A stretch of 64,000 nucleotides of DNA from the NCBI RefSeq assembly GCF_030867095.1, contig NC_081824.1:143993433-144057432 (forward strand). The letters are read 5' to 3'. Under the pieces are notes generated by a model that saw only the letters and a list, made by a program, of their open reading frames with translations, was not told the DNA's origin and did not search any database. The position numbers and the translations under genes were made by a program. Position 1 is the first letter of the stretch, and each line of letters opens with the position of its first letter. Origin of the DNA: Alligator mississippiensis. Its lineage: Eukaryota; Chordata; Crocodylia; Alligatoridae. This document shows, piece by piece, positions 36,801 through 48,800 of the stretch.

Positions 36801-39800
36801 CCATCTTCCAGAGCACATCTATAAATGCCCTGAGTATCCATACTGACATAAGTCAGTCTTTTAGAGGAGTGAGGCCTGAGATGTTTTAATGCAATTATTA
36901 ATATTAACACATATATGAATGTAAACATCGATACTATGGATGACTAAGGTTTTTAAAAGGTATTTTGTAGAGCTCCAGCTGATATCTGGTGGCTTACACC
37001 AGAGGCTTCTCCATACAGTAGTTATTTAGTATGGTTCTTATTAAAAGATATATCCAAGATGCTTTCCCATTTGGTTTGAACTTACCAGAAATGGGTGCTA
37101 TTTAGAGATGAATGAAGTATATCAGGCCAGTATTGTTTCATGTCTGGTAGAAGATCCTAGAAATAATAATAAAAATATACACCTTACAAAGATTTCTTCT
37201 CAAATCACAGCCCATCTACCTTTTTACTTCTTGGTAGAGATGTGCCAGACAACCACAAAAACATGCTGTTAAGAGGCTGAAAGATTCTGTGCCTAGCCTT
37301 CTGCCCCAGTAGTTTGGCCTGACGCAGTATGACACTCATGTTCAGTCTTCTATACTTAGAGACTTGAAATTCTCACCTCTCCTCATAAGACATTTGACTT
37401 TGACTAGCGAAGAGATTCTTCTGTTCTTTGACTTGAAAGATCGTACGGAAGTAGGGCTGGAAGGGACCTCATGAAGTCATTTAGCCCAGCCCCCTGCTCA
37501 AGGCATGATCATCTAAACTGATGATGTTAAACTATACCAGACCTAAGACAGACCCCTGGGAAACCCGACTTGATACTCTTCCTAACTAGATATTGAGCGA
37601 TTGATGAATACTCATTGAGCACAATAATCCAACCAATTATATATCTACCTTACAATACTTTCATCTAGTTTGTATTTCATTAGCTTAGCAGGAGACTAGT
37701 GTGAGATAGTGTCAAGGTTTGACAAAGTCAAGGTATATCACATCCACTGCTCTCCCCTCATCCACAGAGCCTGTCACTTTATCAAAAAAGGAAATCAATC
37801 TGATTAGGCATACACCACAGGTCTCTCTCTTCAGCCATCCTTAATTTGCATCCTTTGCACCCATACTTGTAGATACACCTCACAACTGCGAAAGGGCGGG
37901 CAACAGACCCAACAGCTTTTTCTTCACTTCAGGGTTCCCACAAAGAAAATGGCTTTGAAAGGATGAAACCTAATAGGAATACTGCTAATTGAAGCTACTG
38001 GGAAAAATGCAACTGCAGGTGGCCAGTATCCTCTTATTCTCTGAGCCCTAGGCCTCTCAACTGAAGTACTCATCACATCTTCTTCAGAGGGTGGAAGGAC
38101 CTCAAAGCCTCTGCTCTTCCAGTTTTTGCTGGAAAAAGCCAGGATACAAATCAAGCCAGTGAGAACACCAGTGTGATCCGGGTGGTGGTGGATGGGCAGG
38201 GGTTGTTGATCTTCACCAGCACAGCAGACTTCAAATAATGGATCTTAGACTAGGAATTTGAACAGATGTTAGAATAGGAATTCTAAAAATAATGTCCAGC
38301 TCAGATGACAGACTATATCAAAAGTGATATTTTATGAGCATCTCAAAAGGTAATTGCATCCAACTCCACTCAATATTCACATTTTAATTTAAATACCTCA
38401 ATCTCATTCACATTGAAGTGCCATGTTCTGTTACAGTCTTCTCCTTTATCTGGCCTAGGAAAGAAATTAATGAAAATAAATTTTAAAAAACCCTACTACA
38501 AAACAGTGGGTGGAAAAAGTCATGTCACAAGATATTTCATAGTTACAAGATGATAGCATGGAAATCTAACTATAAAAATGCAATAAACCAATGTCACTTT
38601 CCACAAAATTTTAATGAACAGAAATGAGCTAGTATTCATTACAAATTTATTTTGAGTCAAATTTTATCAGCCCAGGGGTTCTGTGTTAGCCTTTTACCTG
38701 ACTAAAGGTGCTTATACATGTGACAGGGGTTTCATCCTTAGGGTTGCATTCTATGCTCTCTAAATTGAAGCAATGAGTTTTTTTATTGAAACCTCACTGT
38801 TTCAGTTTCCATTACTGTATATGTGATTATCCTGCTGGCCGCAGGAGCCTGCTGAAGGCAGAAGTGGAGAGGGGCCCAATCCTTTTTTTTTTCTTTTGGC
38901 GAAGCTCTCCCATGGCTAGGAGGCCATTAATCTTTCAGCTCACCCTCTGGTCATGGGAGAGACAGACAGGCTCTGCTGGAAAGATTAGCCTACTTGCCAT
39001 TTCTACCGTCACCACCTTCAGCAGGCTCCTACAGCTGGTAGGACATCTGGGGCTGCCCGGGAATGGGCCGGCTTGCCCCTGGGGTGGTGCGGAAAGGAGG
39101 CAGGAAGGCAGCTGGGTTGGCTGGTGCCCAGAAAAGGCAGCAGGGATGGTGCACAGGGCATTGAAAGCCCAAGTGGGGTTCTAGTGGGCCAGGTCCTGCT
39201 CCAGCTTAGAGGTGCCTGATTCAATGCTTCCCCTAGCCCACCTAGGCTTCCAGTGCCTCTTGCACCATCCCCTTCACTTTCTCCAGCCACCAGCACACCC
39301 AGTTTGGCCTAGAGCAGCACAGGGAGGCAGTTGGGTGTGCTGGTGGCTGGAGAAGGCAGCAGGGAAGGTGCACAGGGTGGTGAAAGCCCAGGCGGGCTCA
39401 GGGAATCAATGGATCAGACACCTCCAAGCTGGGCTGTACCTGGCCAACTAGCAGTCTGCCCAGGCTTGCAGCACCCCATGAACTGTCCCTACTGCCTTCT
39501 CTGTCCTCCAGCAAACCCAGCCACCCGCCTGCTGCCTTTCTGCGCTGCCCCAGGGTCAAGCTAGCCTGGTCCCAGGTGGCCCCAGGCACCCTGCTGACTG
39601 CAGGAACCTACTGAAGGCAGAAGTGGCGAGGGGTCTGGTCCTTTTTTTCACCGTGGAGCCTGCCTACTTCTCCCACAGCTGGAGGTGAGACGACTAATGC
39701 CTGCAATGTGCCAAATTACATTGGAGCAAACTAAACTACATTGGGATGTAGTTTAGCTTGCAAGGATGCAAATTCATTTAAAACCCACAAAACTCAGGTA

Positions 39801-42800
39801 CATGTAATGTGTAATGATACCACTAAGCCACACAAAGGGAATTTTTTGTCACATGTACATCGAGACATTCTCAAGTGTACAAGCACCCTTAAGCCCTGCA
39901 AAAAGAACATATGGCATGAGAAGGAAATAAAGCATTAGGGATGGCTTTGGCAGGGCTAAAGGCAGAGTAGATTTGTACCTTATAAACTAACTAAATAAGA
40001 GATGCAAAAGCATTTATAAGTAGTGGCTTGTTTCATCAGATGTGTATCACTAGTCAAATCCATTTCACCCTAACCAAGTCACTTGGCATGAGAATAAGAT
40101 TGGGAAATGGTAAGCAAACATCTTTGAGTTCTACCTGTAATGCTGTTCACAGTTTTTACATAATTTCCCAACCTCTTGTATTGTTTCTTCCAATCTCTTA
40201 TCTTTATGGAGTATTTCATGCCTCTACTGTTCACGCACAGTATAATCAGTTGTTTCCTTTCAGAGATGTTTTCCCCGAGTTTCTATGAATTTTTGTACCA
40301 TGTTTAGAGTCAAGACCATAGTCAGTTTTGAGACATTAACAAATGCTGTGCACCCAAAACAGCAAGGAAGCTTAACTTCCTCAGTAAGTTTGGAGAGAGA
40401 TATATAAAGAGCTTATCCTGCAGTGACCTGCAGGGATCCTGGGTTTCTTTGGTAACAAAAAAAAAAAATAAAAATCCCCAATTTTCAGGTTAAAAAGAGT
40501 AACCCAAAATCCACGTTTTTTTGTGATTAAAATGAAATGCCACTAATTGATAGAGATGTATAGTGGCATTTCATTTTGATTATGGAAAAATGTAGATTTT
40601 GGGTTACCTTTTTTAACCTGAAAATTGGGGATTTTGGTTTTTGGTTTTTTTTTTTTAAATCAGAGAAAACCAGGATTCCTGGTGATCTGTAACTCGCATC
40701 ACATGTGAGATCATGCATCTGTGTCCACACACTGCTTACCTATTTCTCTCTGGTAGAGCAGGATTCTTATACTGCGATATACCACACAATAAAGAGACAG
40801 AGTGGACAAACTGAACCCCCAAGAGTATAAGATTAAATATTTCAGTAAGATAACAGATTTGACCTGATCCCAGATAGACAAGTTCATGCATAAATACAAT
40901 TCAACCCTGAAAACTCACTATGAGAAACAGCATCTTTCCCCAGCCAGACCTGATCATGATCTGTATTTTAGATCAGATGAGTAGACACAAAATAAAAGGT
41001 TTTTTATCATTACACCTGGTAAACCTTGCAGAATCAACACAGGTATGAGAGAATGATCTAACAATTCAGATGTACCAGATTCCTTTTAAAGGCAACAAAG
41101 GAATGCAAAGGCTTCACCAAGAACTTAATTTGAAGAACTTGAAATGTAAATGTGCATGTGTCACAGGAAGTCTAACAAGACCTTTAATGCTGGAGGAGGA
41201 AAGCTCCCCATCTTGGACCACCAGGGTCCAAGTCTCCTTTGTATTCAATTTACAGTTGTGTAACACCAGTGACTTCAGTTGAGTTGCCTCTGATTTTAAT
41301 TAGCACACAACAAAGCCTTCAAAGCCCAGGGTGAGTTTGCATGACTGACAGTCTTGTCAGAGAACACCGTTCAATTACTTTTTTTTTATTGCACTTGCTT
41401 TTTACATTACAACTGGACTTAGAATTTGGAGTTTCCATGGGCGAGATGGAAAAGAGAAAACACTTTAAATTAGTCTGAACTATTTTATAAACCATAAAAT
41501 ATTAAAAATCCTACTGAAAGCATTTATATAAAGCTACAGTTAGAGTCAGCACTTTGTGGAGAGACACAAGAAACCTTGGTATTGCAATATATATGTTATT
41601 GGGCAAATCTGCAGTGGAAGTAGAAATGAAGCTTCAGGGCAGCTGTACTGCATACAAAGCTGATGACATTTTTAGCTGGATTCTTAGTTCTATTTGAGAG
41701 CCTTTTACAGTTGACTGAATCAATATAATTGCTGAGTGTCTTTGTGGAACATATTAGAATGATCATTCTGAAAGTGCTAGCTAGAATCAAATCACTAACC
41801 CTTCTAAAACTTCCTCATCCCCACTAGACAGTTTTCAAAAGGGTCATTTGACTCACCCAGAGCTATTGAGGAAACCAATGCCAGACCTGGGATTTATATT
41901 CACTCCAGCTTCCAGTCTCATGCTCTAGTCACTGGACCACGGGGTAGCCTTCTGCCCTACTGAGGTCAGAGTTTTGCAACTGACTTCAGTAAGACCAGGG
42001 TTTTGCTCCATGTCTCTTTAAAACTTAAAATCCTTTAGCATGGAAACATTATCATGATCGTTATTTACTGCATTTACATGGGTACAAATCAACTGACTTT
42101 GGGCCTAAGAGACTGATTCTTCTTTCACTTACTCTTGCATGGAGTTACTTCTGATTCACCCATCCAAGCATGACCGGTTCTTAACCATGAAGTCAATTAA
42201 ATTAAATTTAGTCCAACATGACATTCTTATCCAGTTTGAAAGAAAAAAGGTAGCTGTTTTAAGTGTTTACCATAATCCATGGATTGTCCAGAACTGTGGG
42301 GGATCATCACAGTCATTCATATTCATCTGAGGAAAACAGAAATCCAAAATATTTGCCAGATATATTTAGTCAGAAATCAAATGAGTTAATTGGATGTCAT
42401 GCCAAGGGGTAAACAAAAACATTCTGAATACACAGCACAAATGTATTAAGGAGGAAAGGCCAGATTCTCAGGTGGTATAAATCAGGGTAGCTCTGTTCAG
42501 TTAAAATCAAGTCACAAATATTTACATCTGATGAGAATCTAGCCTGCAGTTCCCAGTAGTTTCCCATTTAGGCAATCAGCAGACCTTTCCCATGAGATGA
42601 GAGTTGCCAAAATAAGAGAGAACTTAATTCTGTGAGATGCCATCAGCACTGTTAGTTAATCCAACAACAGTTCGTACGTGTCAATGGGCAATGCCAGTAT
42701 TGTGTTACAAAAGAAAGAGGTAGAATCATATGCTGAAGACTGCAGTACCATATAGGCTGGCTAATCCAAGTTGACATTCAGTATATACTTCCTATAATGT

Positions 42801-45800
42801 TTAACAGAGAGAACCACACCAACATTCATAACCCAAATAATTATCTGTCCAAAATACTAGGCACTAATAAGTGGACAGTGCAACAGATGAAGAAACTCTC
42901 CATGAGCTCAGTTAATATTTTGGATGCCAATCTTGCAAACCCTTCTTGAAAGAAGTAGTTCCATTTATTTCAGTTAACTGTGTATGGCATGTTTTAGGAC
43001 TATGGCTTGTTTTAACCCTCTCCAAAATGGTAGTTCAAACCCTTAATCATAGAAGGAAAACAATGTTCTATGCATACATATTGATTGTAGAATAGATTAC
43101 ATGCTCCTGGTCACAAACCAAATTTGGTGCTCGCACACCAAAATGTTCTTTTTGTACTTTCCCTATGATGCTTGACAGACGAACATCAAATAGCTTAATG
43201 CAAAAAAATAAATAAATAAATAAATAATTTTTTATTAAAAAACCTCACTTTCTTTTTAATCTCCATGTGCCACTGCCTGCCTTAATTACGGTGCGATGCA
43301 CTTTGTCAAACTGCTGTTCAGATACTGCAGAAGAGCAGAAAAAGTCGAGGAACCTAAATTAATTGTCTAGGCTACTCTAGCTGCATGGTGTGCATAAAAG
43401 CTGGAAGTGGTATGAATCTCTTCTGTTTTCTGCCACTTCGCTCCCTTTCTGCTCTTACCATCTACATAGTCCAGTGAACAAAAAACAATTAAACCCAGTG
43501 TCAGTTTATGCCTGACAGGAATTTAGCTAAACACTGCAAAGACAAACAATATTGTTCCTGAAAGACAAGACTTGCAAAATCAAAAACCCTTCAGATGGCT
43601 ATGCCAAAAAACAGTCAGTTATAACTAATCAGGAAATTGCATCTTCCCTTGAGTTACAGTTAACTAGCTCAGGATATTTCTGCACTGAACAGTTAACTCC
43701 GGGGTGGGCAATTATTTGAGCCCATGGGCCACATAGGGAGTTTTGGTTCAGCCCCCCACCCCACTCCCGCAACAGCTCACCAACACTTCTAAGTGGTTCT
43801 GCTCCCCTGGCAGCCAGGATGTGGTCATGGGCAGGCGGGGAGCAGCATCCAGGAGCAAGATGGGCAGATGGGGCCGGGGAGACCCTGGGATCTTGGGATG
43901 GTGACAGCATGGGGCCAGGGCCCAGGGCAGAGGCACAATCCATTGCACACATGTCCCTGCAACGGATGCTGGTTCCATGGGCAGGGGCACGGAGGGAGCA
44001 GACAGCAGCTCTGCCCTGGACCCACAGTTACCACCCCATGATCCTAGGGTCTCCATGGAGTCTGCCTGGGACCAAGTGGGCAGGGTGCGTGACCAGGTGG
44101 ATGGGATGGGGCCACAAGTGGACAGGGAGCAGCCTCTGGGGCCAGGTCCTGAAGCACGGGGTGGTGACAGCATGGGGCTGGGGCACAGCTGCAATCCGCT
44201 CCCCACCCACCCTTGCCTGCAGAACCCATGCACATGTATCAGAAACTTGATCTACCCTGCAGTATTATCAACCGTATTTTGCCATCTTCAAATTACTAGT
44301 GATGTTGCACAATGTTGCTTTCCAAAATGAATTTCAAATCAGCACTATCAAGGTAGTCAAACACACATTTAGCAAAGCAGATCACTGTCAGATTCACTAT
44401 TCACTGAATCTTGATCAATGAGGAACAAATTCACCTTCATGACATACACAGGCAGTTCCTGTTGACACGAAAACGGGTGCAAATGTGTGTCGCGAGGCAG
44501 ACATTGGCTTAAAATGTAGTTTGTAGATAGCTAAATATAAGGAGGATCTGGCTTGCCTATTTTTAAAACTGTTTATCAATAAGATCATACAGCTCAGATT
44601 CAATTTGGTCTAAAATAACTTCATTCCTACCATATCAATGAAAATGAAATGCCAGTACAAGCCACTGAAGGATCCTTACAGTACCGTTACTCTTGAAAGG
44701 CAGAATACTCTATTGTTAAAACACCACTCTAGGATTAAGTCTACTACAGACACAGGAATGTCTTAGTTTCTCTCATCCTCAGTCCTGTCTGTAAAATGCA
44801 GGATATAGTATTACCCTGTCTCAGGGACACACTTGCTGCTTTACAGACGTGAAAAAACTCATAGCTCTAATTTCAACTCAGAGCACCCCTGCACCAAGCC
44901 CAACACATGCCCATAAGAAGCATCACGTTAGTTTGACCTGGCTCACCCAACATCTCTGTAGATCAGGTGCTTCAGCAGGACTTTTTGGCACTTTTATCTA
45001 ATAGCTGAATCGGATGGGAAGAGATGGGGGTGCAGATCAAGCCCCCCCTGCCCCCCCCACCTCTCTCCCCACCATGGTGAGGGAGGGAATGGGGCTAGGG
45101 CACAGACAGAGGCTGCCCAGCCAGGGCAGGGCAGGGCAGAGCACGGGACAGAGCTGCAGGCAGCTCATCTGGGGGCACAGGGAGGGGGGCAGCTCCTGCT
45201 GCTGCACACACCCCTGGGGAAGGCATGGGGGGCACATGCCCCCTGGATTTGTGTACAGAGCTAGAGCAAGTTATCCGCCATGGGCTTGGGGCCAGGGGCT
45301 GCACTGGCCTCTTCGTGGCGAGGGACTGGGCCAGGGCAGGTGACAGCAGCACTGGGAGAAGTTCTATGGGGGGGGCTATCATGAATTTTGGAGTGGCTGT
45401 AGCTTCCCCATAGCCCTCCCTCCCAGCACCGCCACTGTCTGCCCTGAACACAGCTTGAGCCCAGCCCTCCCCCCACCGGGAAGAGGCCACAGTGGGTAGC
45501 CTACCCTCACCCCATGCATCAATCTGGGGGGCACATCCCCCCATGACTCCCCAAGGGTACACACAGCACGGGGAGCTCCCCACCCCTCAGCCCCTGCATA
45601 AGCCACCTGCAGATCCGTCCCATGCCCCGCCTTGGCTAGGCAGCACCTGCCCTGCCTCATTCCCTCCCTCACTGTGGGGGCCTTGATCTGCGCCCCCACA
45701 TGCCCCTTTCCACTCACAGACTTACCCGTCGGATGCTGCTCTCCAAGCTGCTAGGCTGCATATCAGCAATCAGATGGGTATTGGCCAATATGGCTGGTTA

Positions 45801-48800
45801 ATAATCAGCCTTTGGTATTGGTCCAAAAAAATCTTTATCGGTGCACCCCTACTGACAAATGGTTCCTCCTTCTCTTAGGTTTACCACATTCCCAATGAAC
45901 AGCAGAAATGCTACAAACTTGCCAACAAAATGGGACAGTTCTCCAGAAATAATTAGCTATACTACCAGTGAGCAATACCTAAAATAGACATTCTAGCTTC
46001 ATATTCTCCATGAATTAAAAAGTTCAATGATAAAAGCTTCCCTTTTCCTTCATCTTCACTTTGCTCCAAATGAGAATATCCATCTTTAAATATTATAAAG
46101 CCCTGTAACTTTTAGTCGAATTAGGATGTCTTCTTTGTGGGAAAGAATATTTCTTTCATCTATAGGATTTGCTCAATTAAATTCCATGTCCCATTTCAAT
46201 GAAGAACTCAAACAACATATAGAGCCATAATTAACCTTTCTGATCTTAACCTATCAATACAGATCCTAAAGTTGTCCTCTCTAATCTCACTGAGTAAAGG
46301 AGAGCTCATACTCAAAAGGTTACCACACAATATATTAAAACACACACGTGCATAATATTGTCTTTCTAGCATTTTGCACTCTCTTTGGTGAAGCAAAAGG
46401 AAATCTGACATGGCATTTATCCTGAAAACCCTTGAATAAAAATTTTGTTTCTACAAATCTTTTCTACACATACGATCAGCCACAAGAGACAAAAATTAAG
46501 ATGAAGGTCACCTACTTCCACACCGAGAGTACAACCCACCTTAAAGAACCTTGAGTAAAGCAGAATTCCTCTCTCTCTCACACGTACACAATGTCAAAAC
46601 TTATAAACAATGAATATCTGCACTGAGTATCATATCAAAGCACTATGCAGATATGAATAATAGAACATACTTTGAGGTTTCCTTCATTATCTTTAAGTCA
46701 TTGAGTAGTTTTAGAAGGCAAGGTAGTAATGATATTTTCTTCCTTAAAGCAACATGGAAAAGGTAAGAAAAAGACAGAAGAAACAGATTTTCTTGCATGT
46801 TGGAAGATAGTGTACTTAAAAAAAAAAATACAGCTGATATTTAGAACTACAGATCCAGAATTCATGTGATTATCAACAAAAAGCTATCAGTAAGTTTTGA
46901 AGACATGGAAGATGGCACTGAAATTAAGATTCTTTTAACCACTCACTGCACTAAAATTCTGTAAGGAGATCACCTAACACAATTCTTAATTCGGTGTTCA
47001 AAATTATCTGTAATATTTCAGTGTTCAAACACATCTGTAACCATCTTGATTCCCCTCTCTCCCATGGGACATGGGCAACCAATGTAGACATGTGCTAATA
47101 AAAATATATATTTGTGCATTTGATTTTTCCTCCTTTTTGCTCCAGCACACTGAGAAAGGGTGCTGGGGCAGCAGGGCCATGGAGCAGCTACTGAGACACC
47201 CTGGTGGGTGCTCTATGAAGCACCCAGCCTCCGGTTGCTTCAGTGGACCTTCCTGCACTTTTTTCTGTGGTTTTTTTTTTTGTTTTGTTTTGTTTTGTTT
47301 GGGGGGGGGGGGGGGGGGTTGATACTGGGATTTCCAAACTGATTGACTGTATGCTTCAGTATCTTTCCTGGTATTCAAGTTTGAGCAACTGAACTGTAAT
47401 TTCTTGGTTTTTTCCTTTTCTTTATTGATGGACACTATATTTGCCTTTTTCCAGTTTTCTGGAACCTCACCTGATTTCCACCAGTTCTCAAGCATCAAAA
47501 CCAACAGCTCTGGCATTAAATCAGAGAACTGAGTGTTCCAGGGACTCATGAACACCGTCGGTGTGGCACATGCTGGCCCCAAAGAAATGTACACAAGCAT
47601 CCTTGCTGGTGAGCTTCTGGTTTGGATCAGTCTGAAAGCATGGAGTGGACTTGGACCTGTTGTGGCTGGGATATGCCAACATCTCAGTATAAACAAACAC
47701 AAGGAAAGCCCACATTAGGCTCAGATGATATGAAAACATCTAACTTACACAAGTTCTTTAATATGGAGTCTATGCTGAGTTCCTATGCTACCCTTGATGC
47801 TACCTTTGCTTCAATTTTTTCCAAAATAAAAAAATCAACTATCAAATAACAAGCAAAGCCATTGAATATTTCAGTCTTCTCCCACATAATCTGTCATTAG
47901 CTTTTCCTCAATCAGCAAGGGTCACATGTTTTACTTGTTCTTCCTCCCACTTCTAACACATTTTATATAATGCTGTTTTGGTACCATTTTCATGTTCTTT
48001 GCCAGCCATGTATCACTTTATGCCTTGGCCTTGCCTTGCTGACTTTCTCCCTATATGTTTGTATGGGCTCTTAATCTCACCTGTAGCAACACAGCCAAGT
48101 GCCTGTGTTTTGCACAATTCCTTTTTTGCATCTAGTTTATGTCACTTATCCACTTAAGAAAATGTTTGTAAGGCCACTGTTTTGGGATCGCTTTAGTCCA
48201 AGTGCCCAGCCTGATGCCAGATATGCATAAGTGATGTCCACCAAAAACTGCAATTTAAATCAGTACAACCCACATGGACCAACACACTGATGTAAGCTAA
48301 AATGCTTTAAGGTGAGCACTCAGAGTCAAAGGTCATCTCCAACTCCACACTTTAATACTATGGAGTACAACTCTTACTTCACTTACAAGGGTTTAGTATT
48401 ATATTTACTTGCATTACACTATTGCTACTTTTTGTCATAACCCAATGATTTTTAGTGCCTCGGCACATTGGAATTTTCCCGCCACATGGAGCTTTCTTTG
48501 CATGGTGGATTTCTCAGCTGCAGGGAGAAATCCCCGGTGCAAAGAGTTCCTGCCACACGTATGCAAATTAGTGTCCCACTATTGGTCAATTCTAAATTAT
48601 TCCTACGTGGCGGCTAGCAATTGGCTCGTTAGCCGTATAAAAGGTTAGAGCAGTTTCCGCCCAAGTTGGAGGACTCCACAACCATCTCGTGGGGAACTCT
48701 GAGCGCGCTGTGGAGCCTAGCAAACTCCGCGTGTGTCTTGGAGGAGGACATAGGGGCCTGATCAGTTTCTAGCCACTCCCCGTCATAGTGGAAATTTGAC

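Larger units (their letters stand above)
19258..37085 (-). other. RNASET2 intron 6 (17.8 kb)
   Basis: This is the largest intron. In order it holds an old unclassified repeat, a foldback MITE, a decayed non-CR1 LINE, an hAT-like GC-rich block, a solo LTR, a CR1 tail, a Gypsy element, an old CR1, a foldback element with a GC-rich centre, a second old CR1 and another foldback MITE. Stretches 23251-24240, 25570-27045, 31613-32200 and 34165-35330 show no feature I recognise. Confidence 0.8.
38455..42270 (-). other. RNASET2 intron 4
   Basis: It contains a 1.2-kb element with GC-rich internal direct repeats, a hammerhead-bearing repeat fragment (about 39965-40045), a nearly perfect palindromic hAT MITE (40431-40681) and a MIR-like SINE. 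40682-41824 shows nothing recognisable. Confidence 0.8.

Noticed and set aside
43748..44330. Overlapping frames of 117-161 codons on both strands
   Set aside because: They lie in a GC-rich hAT-like element, are open in several frames at once and carry no motif.
47025..47702. 225-codon minus-strand frame
   Set aside because: Only the CR1 RT stretch is recognisable. The rest runs through a homopolymer and an A-rich tract.
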